From an uncultured Ectothiorhodospiraceae bacterium (lineage in GTDB: Bacteria > Pseudomonadota > Gammaproteobacteria > CAMYNG01): 64,000 nt of DNA. Where the stretch lies: assembly GCA_947259765.1 (NCBI GenBank), contig CAMYNG010000007.1, forward strand, positions 1-64,000. Direction: 5' to 3'. Position numbers and translations under genes: made by a program. Under the pieces are notes generated by a model. The model saw only the letters and a program-made list of their open reading frames with translations, had not been told where the DNA came from and searched no databases. Shown here piece by piece: positions 27,063 through 37,359 of the stretch. Within the stretch, counting starts at the first letter, position 1, and every line of letters begins with the position of its first letter.

Positions 27063-28460
27063 ATGTTAGGAAGCAATCGTCGATTTCTTTATGTGACAGT
27101 AGCAGTAGTGGTCGGTTTTCTGGTTTTGGCGTGGATTAACCAACGCGATACTCATGCGCCAGGCGAAATTTCAGAGTCAAAAGGGCTGCATATCCAGTCC
27201 TGGAAATCTGATTCTGGTGCTAATGTTCTGTTTGTCGAAACCCGGCAGTTACCCATGATTGACGTGCGGGTGGTTTTCGATGCTGGTAGTGCACGCGATA
27301 CGGACAAGCCGGGCTTGGCACGCCTGACCAACGTATTGTTGGATCATGGTGCGGGTGAATGGGACACCGACAGTATTGCAGACAGGTTCGAAAGCGTCGG
27401 CGCCATTTCCGGAGCAAGCGCGTTACGTGACTCCGCGGTCGTCAGTCTGCGCTCGCTGGTTGATCCGACATTGCTTGAGCAGGCACTCACGACACTCACG
27501 GCCGTTTTGCAAAAACCACACTTTAACCCCGACGAACTGGAACGTGAACGCTCCCGAACGCTGGTAGCTCTGGAAAATGACCGGCAGTCACCCTCCAGCA
27601 TTGCGGAAAAGGTATTTTACGCGAACTTGTACCCGCAGCATCCCTACCACACCCCGTCGGTTGGAAACGAAGATAGCGTTAAATCGATTTCAATAGATGA
27701 CGTCAAGGAATTTTACAACAGCCACTACACGGCAAAAAATGCAGTAATTGCAATTGTGGGGGCGGTTGATCGTGATGCCGCCACGAAGATTGCTAACCAA
27801 ATCAGTGCCGAATTGCCGGAGGGTAATGCTGCGGCGGCATTACCCGACGTGGCTGATTTGACGCAAAGTGAAACGATTAACAAGACGTTTCCCTCTACCC
27901 AATCGCATATTCTTATCGGTCAACCCGGAATGCGCCGTGGTGATCCGGACTATTTTGCGCTGTACGTTGGCAATCATATTCTAGGCGGCAGTGGTTTCGG
28001 TTCCCGCATTGTCGAAGAGATCCGGGAGAAACGTGGTTTGGCGTACAGCAGTTACAGTTATTTTTTGCCTATGCGCAAACCGGGTCCATTTACCATTGGT
28101 ATGCAGACTCGCGGTGGTGAAGTAGAGAAAGCGTTATCCATTTTGGATAAAACCTTGCGCGAGTTTATCGATGAAGGTCCTTCGGCAGAAGAGCTTCAAC
28201 ATGCGAAGAAAAATATTACCGGTGGATTTCCGCTGCGCATCGATAGCAACAAGGATATTGTCGAATACATTGGAATGATCGGTTTCTATAATCTTCCGTT
28301 GAATTATCTGCAAACCTTTAACGACAATGTTAATGCGGTTACGGCCGAACAAATACAAGACGCGTTTCAACGGCGGGTGAAGCCGGACAAGCTGCTCACC
28401 GTGGTCGTCGGTTCAAATAGTAACGCGAAGCCGGTTAAGGCTGGCAGCGAGGGATCCTGA
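27063..28460 (+). CDS. M16 family protein, non-catalytic partner
   Basis: 465 residues with an N-terminal membrane anchor (about 9-26). M16 domains are recognisable (NVLFVETRQLPMIDVRVVF; EEIREKRGLAYSSYSYF), but HxxEH is replaced by sequence around TNVLLDHGAG, so no zinc site is expected. ATG 27063 has AGGCGG upstream; a TTG at 27018 in the same frame is less likely. It should pair with the catalytic member just upstream, supplying the other half of the peptidase chamber. Confidence 0.9.
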   Translation: MLGSNRRFLYVTVAVVVGFLVLAWINQRDTHAPGEISESKGLHIQSWKSDSGANVLFVETRQLPMIDVRVVFDAGSARDTDKPGLARLTNVLLDHGAGEWDTDSIADRFESVGAISGASALRDSAVVSLRSLVDPTLLEQALTTLTAVLQKPHFNPDELERERSRTLVALENDRQSPSSIAEKVFYANLYPQHPYHTPSVGNEDSVKSISIDDVKEFYNSHYTAKNAVIAIVGAVDRDAATKIANQISAELPEGNAAAALPDVADLTQSETINKTFPSTQSHILIGQPGMRRGDPDYFALYVGNHILGGSGFGSRIVEEIREKRGLAYSSYSYFLPMRKPGPFTIGMQTRGGEVEKALSILDKTLREFIDEGPSAEELQHAKKNITGGFPLRIDSNKDIVEYIGMIGFYNLPLNYLQTFNDNVNAVTAEQIQDAFQRRVKPDKLLTVVVGSNSNAKPVKAGSEGS

Positions 28461-28463
28461 ATC

Positions 28464-29024
28464 TTGCCGGAACGGCGTAATACGTTTCGAATTATTGCAG
28501 GCCGCTGGCGCGGACGACGACTAGTTTTTCCAGAACTGCCGGGCTTGCGGCCAACACCGGACCGAGTGCGTGAAACGGTTTTCAACTGGCTCATACCGAT
28601 CATCGACGGCAGTCGCTGTCTGGATCTTTTTTCAGGCAGCGGTGCACTTGGGCTCGAAGCGCTATCACGCGGAGCGTCTCACGTCACATTTGTCGACAGC
28701 CACAACGACGCGATTTCTCAACTGCGCAAGAATTTGCAAACCCTTCAGATTGATAGCGCATCGTGGGAACTCGCAGACGTAAACAGCTATTTGCAGCGAC
28801 CTGCACAAACCTTCGACATCGTATTCGTGGATGCGCCTTACCGGCAGGCGTTGCTCAGTAAGACCTTTGCCGTGTTGGCCAAAAATGCCTGGTTGCATCC
28901 GGGTTCCCGGGTTTATTTCGAGCACAGTCGCGATGAAGAAGCGCCCAAGTTGCCGGAGAACTGGGACCTGATTCGCAGTAAAGTTGCGGGGCAGGTAGCT
29001 TACCATCTGGTTAAGTGCAGCTGA
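28464..29024 (+). CDS. rsmD: 16S rRNA (guanine966-N2)-methyltransferase RsmD
   Basis: 186-residue SAM-dependent methyltransferase. The N-terminus has IIAGRWRGRRL, motif I is LDLFSGSGALGLEALSRGA, and the catalytic motif is VFVDAPY. The start is a TTG three bases after the M16 stop; no ATG fits the N-terminal match. It modifies G966 of 16S rRNA during 30S assembly. The order M16-M16-rsmD-coaD is a common one. Confidence 0.94.
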   Translation: MPERRNTFRIIAGRWRGRRLVFPELPGLRPTPDRVRETVFNWLIPIIDGSRCLDLFSGSGALGLEALSRGASHVTFVDSHNDAISQLRKNLQTLQIDSASWELADVNSYLQRPAQTFDIVFVDAPYRQALLSKTFAVLAKNAWLHPGSRVYFEHSRDEEAPKLPENWDLIRSKVAGQVAYHLVKCS

Positions 29025-29273
29025 GGCTGTATTCGTGGCGACAAGTAAATCCGAACACGCTAGACTTATTTCTAAATTCGTAATCTACATCTAGATATTT
29101 TCGGAGCGAGCGAATTGCGGTTGTCGCCGTAGTCCTGCCTTGGAGTTTTCCGAAAGTGAAAATAGTTGGGGATTATTAACACGTATTTCGTTAATAATGG
29201 CTTCGCCAATAGATTCGTTACCGAGCGGTTCCTTTTGTTGCAAGCGAGTTGGCATTCATAATTATTGTTTTAG

Positions 29274-30083
<810 letters not shown>

Positions 30084-30112
30084 GCTGAAGCGATCGCAAT
30101 CTCGAGATAAAA

Positions 30113-30135
30113 GCCCCGCCACGGGGTTTTTTTTT
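30113..30135 (+). terminator. Rho-independent terminator after the ferredoxin gene
   Basis: CCCCG-CCA-CGGGG followed by about nine T, 30 bases after the ferredoxin stop. Confidence 0.88.
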
Positions 30136-30187
30136 GCCGGGAATAATTTGCTAAGGTGTGGGCTTGCCGAACGACTGGAACTGATAA

Positions 30188-31882
30188 ATGCGAAATCCCA
30201 TCCACCTCAGTAAATGTCTCACTGTTTACGCTGCCGCAACGCTACTACTTTTCGGCTGCAGTAACAGCCTTACTTCGCGTGCTCCCTCACAAGCCGCAGT
30301 AGCGAGCGCCCACCCGACGGCAACGGCCGCCGGTCTGGAAGTGCTGTCGGCGGGCGGCAACGCCTTCGACGCGGCAGTTGCTGTCAGCGCGACGCTGGCG
30401 GTGGTCGAACCCTACAGCTCCGGTATTGGCGGCGGTGGCTTCTGGTTACTGCACCGTGCACGGGACGCGCACCAAGTCATGGTTGACGGCCGCGAGACGG
30501 CACCACTGGCGGCGCACAGGGACATGTACCTTGATGAGGCAGGCGCAGTGCGTCCGGGACTATCGGTTGACGGTGCACTGGCCGCGGGTATTCCCGGCGA
30601 ACCTGCCGCGCTGGTGCACATCGCGAAAAAGTACGGCGAGCTACCGTTGGCGCACTCGCTCGCACCAGCGATTCGGGCCGCCCGTGACGGCTTTGCGGTG
30701 ACGACGCACTATCAACGTATGGCGAAATTTCGCCTGCAGGCTCTGCGCCAATCAGCCGATGCGGCCGCGGTATTTCTCAAGGATGGGCAAGTACCGCCAA
30801 CCGATTTTATGATCCGCCAGTCCGCACTGGCCGATACTCTGCAGCAGCTCGCCGACAAAGGCCGTGACGGATTCTACGCCGGTGCCGTGGCCGAACAGCT
30901 CATCAGCGGGGTAAAGTCTGCGGGGGGAATTTGGAGCCAGAAGGATCTTTCCAGCTATAAGGTTATCGAGCGCGAGGTCCTTGTGGGTGAGTTTCGCAAT
31001 TATCGAATTACGACTGCACCGCCGCCTTCCTCTGGTGGCGTGGCCTTGCTCACTATGCTTAATGTGCTCTCCGGATTTGAGTTTGAGAGCTTGCCAGAAG
31101 TGGAGCGTGTACATTTAACCGTGGAAGCGATGCGCCGTGCCTATCGCGATCGGGCGCAGTATCTTGGTGATAGCGATTTTGTTGAGGTGCCCGTGCAGTT
31201 GCTTACTTCCGCGGACTACGCAGCTGGATTGCGTGCTGGGATCCATCCGCAATCGGCAACACCCAGTGATCTGTTACCCGGCCCACAAACAATTCCGGGT
31301 GGGCAGCATACAACACATTTCAGTGTTATTGACCGACAGGGCAATCGAGTCGCGGCGACATTAAGTATTAACTATCCGTTTGGTGCAGGCTTCGTCGTAC
31401 CGGGGACGGGAGTGTTGCTCAATGACGAGATGGATGATTTTTCCGCCAAACCGGGCACGCCAAATGTGTACGGTTTGGTCGGTGCCGAGGCGAATGCTAT
31501 CGCACCGGGCAAACGGATGTTGTCGAGCATGAGTCCGACATTTGTTGAGTCTGATGAACGACTGGCCATTCTCGGCACGCCAGGAGGCAGTCGCATTATT
31601 ACCATGGTACTGCATGGGATCCTCGCCTTTGTAGAAGGTGGTGATGCGACTGCTATTGTGACGACGCCGAGATATCATCACCAATATCTGCCGGATGTTA
31701 TTCAACATGAGACCGGTGCGCTGTCTAACGACACAAAGGCCGATTTGCAGTTAAAAGGGCATCAACTAAAAGAAGTCGAATCCGGCTTTGGCAACATGCA
31801 GGCCGTTGTGTGGGACAAAACACGCAACGTGGTCAGCGCAGCGAGTGATCCACGCGGTGAGGGTGTTGCACAGGTGAAGTAG
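30188..31882 (+). CDS. ggt: Gamma-glutamyltransferase, predicted lipoprotein
   Basis: 564-residue Ntn-hydrolase that cleaves gamma-glutamyl bonds such as that of glutathione. The autoprocessing nucleophile Thr lies in GGQHTTHFSVID, followed by the substrate-binding stretch GTGVLLNDEMDDFS and the GxxGGxxI motif (GTPGGSRIITM). The N-terminus has a lipobox (LLLFGCS), so the protein should be lipid-anchored, whereas the E. coli enzyme is a free periplasmic protein. It stands alone between a terminator and an inverted-repeat element. Confidence 0.93.
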   Translation: MRNPIHLSKCLTVYAAATLLLFGCSNSLTSRAPSQAAVASAHPTATAAGLEVLSAGGNAFDAAVAVSATLAVVEPYSSGIGGGGFWLLHRARDAHQVMVDGRETAPLAAHRDMYLDEAGAVRPGLSVDGALAAGIPGEPAALVHIAKKYGELPLAHSLAPAIRAARDGFAVTTHYQRMAKFRLQALRQSADAAAVFLKDGQVPPTDFMIRQSALADTLQQLADKGRDGFYAGAVAEQLISGVKSAGGIWSQKDLSSYKVIEREVLVGEFRNYRITTAPPPSSGGVALLTMLNVLSGFEFESLPEVERVHLTVEAMRRAYRDRAQYLGDSDFVEVPVQLLTSADYAAGLRAGIHPQSATPSDLLPGPQTIPGGQHTTHFSVIDRQGNRVAATLSINYPFGAGFVVPGTGVLLNDEMDDFSAKPGTPNVYGLVGAEANAIAPGKRMLSSMSPTFVESDERLAILGTPGGSRIITMVLHGILAFVEGGDATAIVTTPRYHHQYLPDVIQHETGALSNDTKADLQLKGHQLKEVESGFGNMQAVVWDKTRNVVSAASDPRGEGVAQVK

Positions 31883-31913
31883 GCTCTCTTCAAGCCGCAG
31901 CTACAAAATTAAT

Positions 31914-32225
31914 TCAACTAAGTGGTCCTTCGGAAACGATAGCCACTACAAAAAAGTCTGGAAGGTCCCCGTGTCCCCATGGCAAGACTCTTTCGGCAGC
32001 ACGACTGCAGGGATGCAGGAGGTACGAGTCCAGGGATGGACGAGGTAGAGTGCTGTCGGGAACAGGCACCGAGAGCAACGCAGGACGCAGTTGCCGAGGC
32101 TGGATGCGTAGCAAAGAAAGTATTTACGGCGTGTCTTGACATGGGGACACGGAGACCTAACCAACATTATGCGAAATGTTAACAGTTCCATGGTGGCCAT
32201 CCTTTCCGAAGGACCACTTAGTTGA
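31914..32225. mobile_element. 312-bp MITE-like element with 33-bp terminal inverted repeats
   Basis: The ends 31914-31946 and 32193-32225 are inverted copies over 33 bases with two mismatches (outer part TCAACTAAGTGGTCCTTCGG). A second, inner inverted pair lies at 31964-31981 and 32140-32157 (one mismatch in 18). No transposase gene is inside; the short frames there are not protein-like. No clear target-site duplication is visible. Bases 32091-32135 match, inverted, 51125-51168 of this window, so the interior belongs to a dispersed family. It fills the gap between ggt and mutM. Confidence 0.75.
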
Positions 32226-32284
32226 TAGATCCTGGCCGTGATGCGTGGAATCGGAGCTGATAATGTTACCGATGTGGTTTAGCT

Positions 32285-33100
32285 TCATCGCTGGCAATGC
32301 GGACAATAAAATGTCGAGCGTTGTCCGAGGCTGGCTTGTCGGATGACCGCGCCGCAGCTTGGACAGGGTTCACTGGTACGGTTGTAGACATTCAGCTCCT
32401 GTTTAAAGTAACCAGGTTTGCCATCGCCACCCGTGAAGTCGCGCAACGTAGTACCCCCCGCTGCGATGGCGTCGGTTAAAACTTGCTTAATGGCACTAAC
32501 GAGTCTGCTCAGACGCAGTTTACTGATCCGTCCGGCCGCACGTGCCGGGTGAATTCCGGCCAGGAACAGGGCTTCGCTTGCATAGATGTTGCCTACGCCG
32601 ACGACAACATGGCTGTTCATAATGAAGTTTTTGATGGCGACCTTGCGGTGGGCGGCTTTGCCCGCAAGATATTCGGCGTTGAATTCTTCGTTTAGAGGCT
32701 CGGGACCCAAACCGTCAAGAAGTTTGTGGCGATAGGGATCAGCCTTGGTCCAGTGCACCGATCCGAATCGGCGTGGATCACGAAAGCGCAGGCACTGGTG
32801 GTTTTCCAATACAAAGTCAATGTGATCGTGTTTTTCCACCGGTGTGTCCGCAGCCAATAAACGCAAACTGCCCGACATGCCCAGGTGCAGGATCATGCAG
32901 CCCTGTTGAAAACGAAACAACAGATACTTGGCGCGCCGGTCAATAGCTTCGACGTACTGGCCTTTTAACGCGGCGCCAAGTTTCGCCGGTACCGGCCAAC
33001 GTAAACGCCGGTCGCGAACAATCACGTCAATAATTTTCGTGCTGATCAGGTGAGGAAAAATGCCACGTCGCGTGGTCTCAACCTCGGGTAGTTCCGGCAT
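32285..33100 (-). CDS. mutM: Formamidopyrimidine-DNA glycosylase
   Basis: 271-residue base-excision repair enzyme removing 8-oxoguanine. The catalytic N-terminal Pro and Glu are in MPELPEVETTRRG; the helix-two-turn-helix and the C-terminal zinc finger (CPSCGAVIRQASLG, then CPHCQR) are present. Length and both ends match Fpg proteins. It begins 22 bases after the stop of the DUF4340 gene on the same strand. Confidence 0.96.
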   Translation of the reverse strand: MPELPEVETTRRGIFPHLISTKIIDVIVRDRRLRWPVPAKLGAALKGQYVEAIDRRAKYLLFRFQQGCMILHLGMSGSLRLLAADTPVEKHDHIDFVLENHQCLRFRDPRRFGSVHWTKADPYRHKLLDGLGPEPLNEEFNAEYLAGKAAHRKVAIKNFIMNSHVVVGVGNIYASEALFLAGIHPARAAGRISKLRLSRLVSAIKQVLTDAIAAGGTTLRDFTGGDGKPGYFKQELNVYNRTSEPCPSCGAVIRQASLGQRSTFYCPHCQR

Positions 33101-33122
33101 GCGCTGACTATTTATCCAAGGA

Positions 33123-34016
33123 TTACTGTGTTTTTTCCGGCGACGAAGTTGCAGGCGTCGAGGGTGTTACCGAGTCTTGAAGCTCGGGTAGTTTAAGCAG
33201 CCGATCGGCTACATCCTTGCTTACCGTATATTGCAGTCCGGTATCGGCACGCGCCAGGATCAATCCATTGTCGGTTTGGCGAAGCTCAAAATGAACTGTA
33301 GGCCCATAGCGAAATTTAACCGTGACGGTTTTTTCAACGTCGGCTTTTTCATAGGGCGCAACCGAAATTGCCTGACTGTTTCGCCATTCATCCACCAACT
33401 GTGTAGCGGCATCCGAATAGTCCTTCTCTCGCCTGGGTTCGACGATCCACGCCCCGGTTACAAATCTTAGCTTAAAATCCGGCAGCACGATTTCGGACAA
33501 CTTGGCATCAGTCGGTAACAAACCGTGATCGACAAAGGTGTGTGCCTTGACGCCGAGTTGGTAGTAAAACGTGTCGTTAATCAGATGTAAGGTATCACCT
33601 ATGCGAACGTAACGGCGATTGGATATGGGTTCACTGTTGCCGAATTCGATGGTCAGCGCATCGTTGATGTTTACGGCCGCCAGCGGCTTGTCGACACCGA
33701 AGTTAGCCAATTCAAGATCCTTGACGTCGTATTGGGCAAAGCTTCCCGTCTCAAGTAAACCCAGAATAGCCTCCACTTTAAACGAATTCGCAGCAACGCT
33801 ATAAGGTTCCAGCATTCGCCACTGGCCGTCGCTTTTTTCAAGCAAAATACTGGGTTGGTTTGGTCGGGTAATATCGACTCGATCGACGTCGCTCTGCTTG
33901 AGTGTCGTCAGGGAGGGCGCTTCAGCGGGCTTATCTTCCGGGCTGAGGACTACCACGCTCACCAGTACGGCAATCACCACCAGCAATGCAATATTTAGAA
34001 GCCATCTTGTCTTCAT
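33123..34016 (-). CDS. DUF4340 protein with N-terminal membrane anchor
   Basis: 297 residues: one N-terminal helix (about 6-25), then a periplasmic repeat-type domain beginning LTTLKQSDVDRVDITRPNQ, typical of DUF4340. It is the last gene of a four-gene unit (ATPase, permease, GldG-like, DUF4340), an arrangement repeated in many gammaproteobacteria, where it is thought to be part of a Gld-like ABC exporter. The C-terminus is Ser/Thr/Pro-rich. The transported substrate is unknown. Confidence 0.85.
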   Translation of the reverse strand: MKTRWLLNIALLVVIAVLVSVVVLSPEDKPAEAPSLTTLKQSDVDRVDITRPNQPSILLEKSDGQWRMLEPYSVAANSFKVEAILGLLETGSFAQYDVKDLELANFGVDKPLAAVNINDALTIEFGNSEPISNRRYVRIGDTLHLINDTFYYQLGVKAHTFVDHGLLPTDAKLSEIVLPDFKLRFVTGAWIVEPRREKDYSDAATQLVDEWRNSQAISVAPYEKADVEKTVTVKFRYGPTVHFELRQTDNGLILARADTGLQYTVSKDVADRLLKLPELQDSVTPSTPATSSPEKTQ

Positions 34017-34042
34017 TGGTTTTTATTCTACCTGTGCGTGAG

Positions 34043-35494
34043 TTAACGTTTTCTGCGTCGCCACCAGATGGTGACACCCGTCACCAGCAACGCACCGGGT
34101 AGAACGAACAAGAGGAACACGCCGATGACCGCCCAGCCGGTTTCATCGAGTTCCAGTTGTGCGTCACCGGCAGTTTTTGCAGGTATTGAAATGAAGGTAT
34201 CGTCGTGGCTCAACCAGTTGAAAATGTTGAGGCCGAAGCCCTGATTGCCGACGTTACCGAGAAAGGTGTTCGACAGAAAATCACCGTCACCCATAACTAC
34301 GATACGCTGCTCGGGTTTTTTGTCTTCGGACTCTGGGCTTGATTCTGGGCTTGATTCTGGGCTTGGTTCTTCCTTGTCGTTGGCTTTGTCCTTGCCTTCA
34401 TCGCTATCGCCACTGACGGCGGGTCTTTCACGCGTTAACGCGACACCCAGTGGCAATGGTCCGGGCACATCCACACCTTCGTCAAACGTGATGACGTCCT
34501 TGATCGGGCCGGTCTCGGACCAACTGTTTGCCGCGGATTGAACGAATGGTTTGGCTTGCCAGGCGGGTACTGATTCGATCAGGATCCCGGCCACTTGCGG
34601 ATAGAGAGTACGGAGGAAGAAGTCGTTGGTAATGGGATGCTCCGGGTAAGCGGTAACAAGAGCGATTGACGGATCACTGACGCCGAGACTTTGAATAGTC
34701 GGATCGACGATCATGCCCGGCGCAAAACTCAGCCCAAGGTGTTTAACCAGAGGTGCCAGCCCATGTAGTGGTCCGGGTTCGTGTAACCAAAGCAGATTTC
34801 CTCCAGCATCAAGAAAATCGACAATTATCTTTACCTCCGCGTCGAGAAAGTCGGCGCGAGGACCGGCAACCACCAGTGCGGCAATATCGCCGGGGACTTT
34901 TTTATCTTCCGCAAGGTTTACACTGCGGACACGAAAACCCTTGGCCTGTAAATGCTTGGTGAATTCACCCAGGTCATGGTTAGCGGAGCCGTCTGCAGAG
35001 CGCTCTCCATGCCCGGTGATAAAAACAAAGTTACGTTCACCGCTGCGTAACAGTCGTTGCAGTGCGTTGGTGAGGTTTTCTTCAGAGACGATCTTGACGT
35101 GCTCGGAACGGCCGTCGTATTCAAGCACCACCTCACCGTCAACCTGAATGCCCATATTGCGTGTGCGCTGCGGATCGGTTTCGGGATTGACGAATTCAAG
35201 CTCGATATCGCTTTTGTGTTTCTGGTATTTTGCTAGCAGTTCGGCAATATGCTTGCGCGGCGAAGTCAGCTCATTTTCGGTCGCAAACACGAGCACATTC
35301 ACCGGGCCTTCGATATTATCCAGTAATTTCGTGCTGGCTACGGACAAGGTGTTACGACCGCCGCCGGTCCAATCCGTTTCGAAACTGTAGCGCACCGATA
35401 GCCAGGCCAGCAGACCGATGACGGAGAGGAAAAGGATCAGAAAAACGTAGTTCTGCAGCCGTATCAGATTGCGAGATTTAGGGGTAACTTCCAT
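34043..35494 (-). CDS. GldG-like ABC transporter auxiliary protein
   Basis: 483 residues with an N-terminal helix (about 13-32), a large periplasmic region similar to GldG/IFT52-like domains (NVLVFATENELTSPRKHIAELL; FVFITGHGERS) and a C-terminal helix followed by a basic tail (WWRRRKR). A Ser-Pro-Glu-rich low-complexity insert is encoded by a 12-bp tandem repeat. It lies between the permease and the DUF4340 gene. The role as substrate-recognition subunit is inferred. Confidence 0.85.
   Translation of the reverse strand: MEVTPKSRNLIRLQNYVFLILFLSVIGLLAWLSVRYSFETDWTGGGRNTLSVASTKLLDNIEGPVNVLVFATENELTSPRKHIAELLAKYQKHKSDIELEFVNPETDPQRTRNMGIQVDGEVVLEYDGRSEHVKIVSEENLTNALQRLLRSGERNFVFITGHGERSADGSANHDLGEFTKHLQAKGFRVRSVNLAEDKKVPGDIAALVVAGPRADFLDAEVKIIVDFLDAGGNLLWLHEPGPLHGLAPLVKHLGLSFAPGMIVDPTIQSLGVSDPSIALVTAYPEHPITNDFFLRTLYPQVAGILIESVPAWQAKPFVQSAANSWSETGPIKDVITFDEGVDVPGPLPLGVALTRERPAVSGDSDEGKDKANDKEEPSPESSPESSPESEDKKPEQRIVVMGDGDFLSNTFLGNVGNQGFGLNIFNWLSHDDTFISIPAKTAGDAQLELDETGWAVIGVFLLFVLPGALLVTGVTIWWRRRKR
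34332..34367 (+). repeat. Three 12-bp tandem repeats inside the GldG-like gene
   Basis: TCTGGGCTTGAT occurs at 34332 and 34344 and, with one change, at 34356. Read on the minus strand it encodes repeated Pro-Glu-Ser-Ser units in a flexible, acidic linker, and it is likely variable in copy number. Confidence 0.85.
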
Positions 35495-35546
35495 TGCCTT
35501 TTTACATGCACCTAATTATTTTTGTTGAGGTAAAACCAGGCAGCAA

Positions 35547-36308
35547 TTAACGCTGCAAACGATCGCTTTCCAGCCGGCGTATACTAAGCACGAGAAACAC
35601 CGTGATGAATAACAGGTAATAAATCAGGTCGGTGCTGGAAAACACGCCTTTGTTAAATGCTTCCGAGTGTCGTAGTAGCGACAGATAAGAGAGCAGTTCG
35701 CTGGCCTTGTCAGTGGAAACGTTGCTTCCGGCAACATCAATCAGCCAAAGTAGCAACAATAAACCAAAGGTACTGATTGCGGCGATTATAGGTTGGTTGG
35801 TCAGGGTCGACATAAACAGCCCGGCGGCGGCGAAGGCACTCAGCAGCAGCAGCAAACCGAGCAGGATGGCCGCCAGGTGACCGAAGTCCAGGTTGCCACC
35901 AATAAGAATCGACAGCGGCATTAACGTCAGCATGAAGACCATGATCACCAGAAACCCCATCAGGCCGAAAAACTTGCCCAGTACGATTTCGGTCATGGAT
36001 ACCGGCGCGGAAAACAACAGTGCCAGGGTTTTGTTACGCCGTTCCTCGCTAACCACGCGCATGGTGATCAGCGGTATCACTAGCAGCAGGATAAACGCCG
36101 TGCTCTGAAAGATACCGCTGATCACCGTCTCCGTGACGCCGGGCGGGTCCGGCATCATATTGAGTTGCGGTTGAGCGTCAATGTACTGCTGCAGAAAAAA
36201 CAGGAAGAGCCACGCAATTATCAGTTGTATGACCGCCAGCACGGCCCACGCCAGAGGAGACAAAAACAGACTGCGCAGTTCGCGGCGTGCCAGTAGCCAG
36301 ATCATCAC
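35547..36308 (-). CDS. ABC transporter permease (GldF-like)
   Basis: 253-residue membrane protein with six predicted helices, an ABC-2 type permease. The segment VVSEERRNKTLALLFSAPVS matches the EERR-x-GT/K-motif of GldF and NosY-like permeases. Its start overlaps the end of the ATPase gene by four bases. It should form the membrane channel of this exporter. Confidence 0.88.
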   Translation of the reverse strand: MMIWLLARRELRSLFLSPLAWAVLAVIQLIIAWLFLFFLQQYIDAQPQLNMMPDPPGVTETVISGIFQSTAFILLLVIPLITMRVVSEERRNKTLALLFSAPVSMTEIVLGKFFGLMGFLVIMVFMLTLMPLSILIGGNLDFGHLAAILLGLLLLLSAFAAAGLFMSTLTNQPIIAAISTFGLLLLLWLIDVAGSNVSTDKASELLSYLSLLRHSEAFNKGVFSSTDLIYYLLFITVFLVLSIRRLESDRLQR

Positions 36309-37255
36309 GCGGCCTCCCCGGTGTTATCTTGCTCCGCCGCGGTAATGTCGACAAAAATCTGCTCCAAAGAATTGAATTCCGGTTTCAGTTCAAATAATCC
36401 CCAATGTTTGTTAACCGCATGTTCCGCCAGTGTCTCCGCCGGGTTTGTATCGCCGGTGTAATGTATTCGACGGTACTCCGCGTCGATGTGCTCCACTTCT
36501 CCGACACCAGGAATAGCAGTGAGCTCAGTGTCTGCGGGTGGCTGGTGCAGGCCGAGAATCAGACTGGTGGTCGAGGTGCGTTGATTCAGGTTCTCAATGC
36601 TGTCGGCAAACACCAGTTCTCCCTGATTGATGATTTGCACCCGGTCACAGGTCATTTGTACCTCGGGTAGAATATGCGTCGACAGGATCACGCCGTGATC
36701 GTTGCCCAGTTCCCGGATCAAACTGCGGATTTCGCGGATCTGGTTGGGGTCAAGGCCGACAGTGGGTTCGTCTAGCACCACTACCGAGGGCGTATGGATG
36801 ATCGCCTGGGCTATACCAACGCGCTGTTGAAAACCTTTCGACAGATTGCTGATGAGCCGCTTGCCGACCTGTTCGAGCCCGCATCGCTGCTTGGCATTAT
36901 CCACGGCACGGGCTACTCCCTCTCGTGGGATCTGATTCAGCCGCGCACAGAACCTCAGATACTCATTAACCGTGAAATCGGGGTACAGGGGGGGTTGCTC
37001 CGGTAAATAGCCAATATGGGCCTTGGCAGCGCGTGGCTTGTCCAGCAAGTCTAAATCACAGATACGTACTCGGCCTGCGGACGGCGCCAGATTACCGGTA
37101 ATAACCTGCATGGTGGTAGACTTACCGGCGCCGTTGGGGCCAAGAAAGCCAAGTACTTCGCCGCGGTGCAGTTCGAAACTGATACTTTTTACGGCCATCA
37201 ACGGACCATAATGGCGGCTGAGATGTTCGACGCTGATTAGAGTTTCCTGTGTCAT
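36305..37255 (-). CDS. ABC transporter ATP-binding protein (GldA-like)
   Basis: 316 residues from ATG 37255. Walker A GPNGAGKST, a signature of LSKGFQQRVGIAQA, and Walker B VVVLDEPTVGLDP are present, followed by the C-terminal extension of the CcmA/GldA/DrrA class. The frame is open to 37318 but the added residues do not fit. It is the first gene of the four-gene exporter unit. Confidence 0.9.
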   Translation of the reverse strand: MTQETLISVEHLSRHYGPLMAVKSISFELHRGEVLGFLGPNGAGKSTTMQVITGNLAPSAGRVRICDLDLLDKPRAAKAHIGYLPEQPPLYPDFTVNEYLRFCARLNQIPREGVARAVDNAKQRCGLEQVGKRLISNLSKGFQQRVGIAQAIIHTPSVVVLDEPTVGLDPNQIREIRSLIRELGNDHGVILSTHILPEVQMTCDRVQIINQGELVFADSIENLNQRTSTTSLILGLHQPPADTELTAIPGVGEVEHIDAEYRRIHYTGDTNPAETLAEHAVNKHWGLFELKPEFNSLEQIFVDITAAEQDNTGEAA

Positions 37256-37359
37256 ACCCGAGTTTCTTTCGTCCTCGTTCGTTGAAAAGTCGATATTGCC
37301 CCTTACTTTAAGGCACATCTACCGGTTGGAAACAGATATTTCTGAACGCGCGGAATTAT

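Noticed and set aside
31914-32200. Several 60-85-residue frames inside the inverted-repeat element
   Set aside because: They follow the repeat structure, overlap each other on both strands and have no start signals or protein-like pattern.
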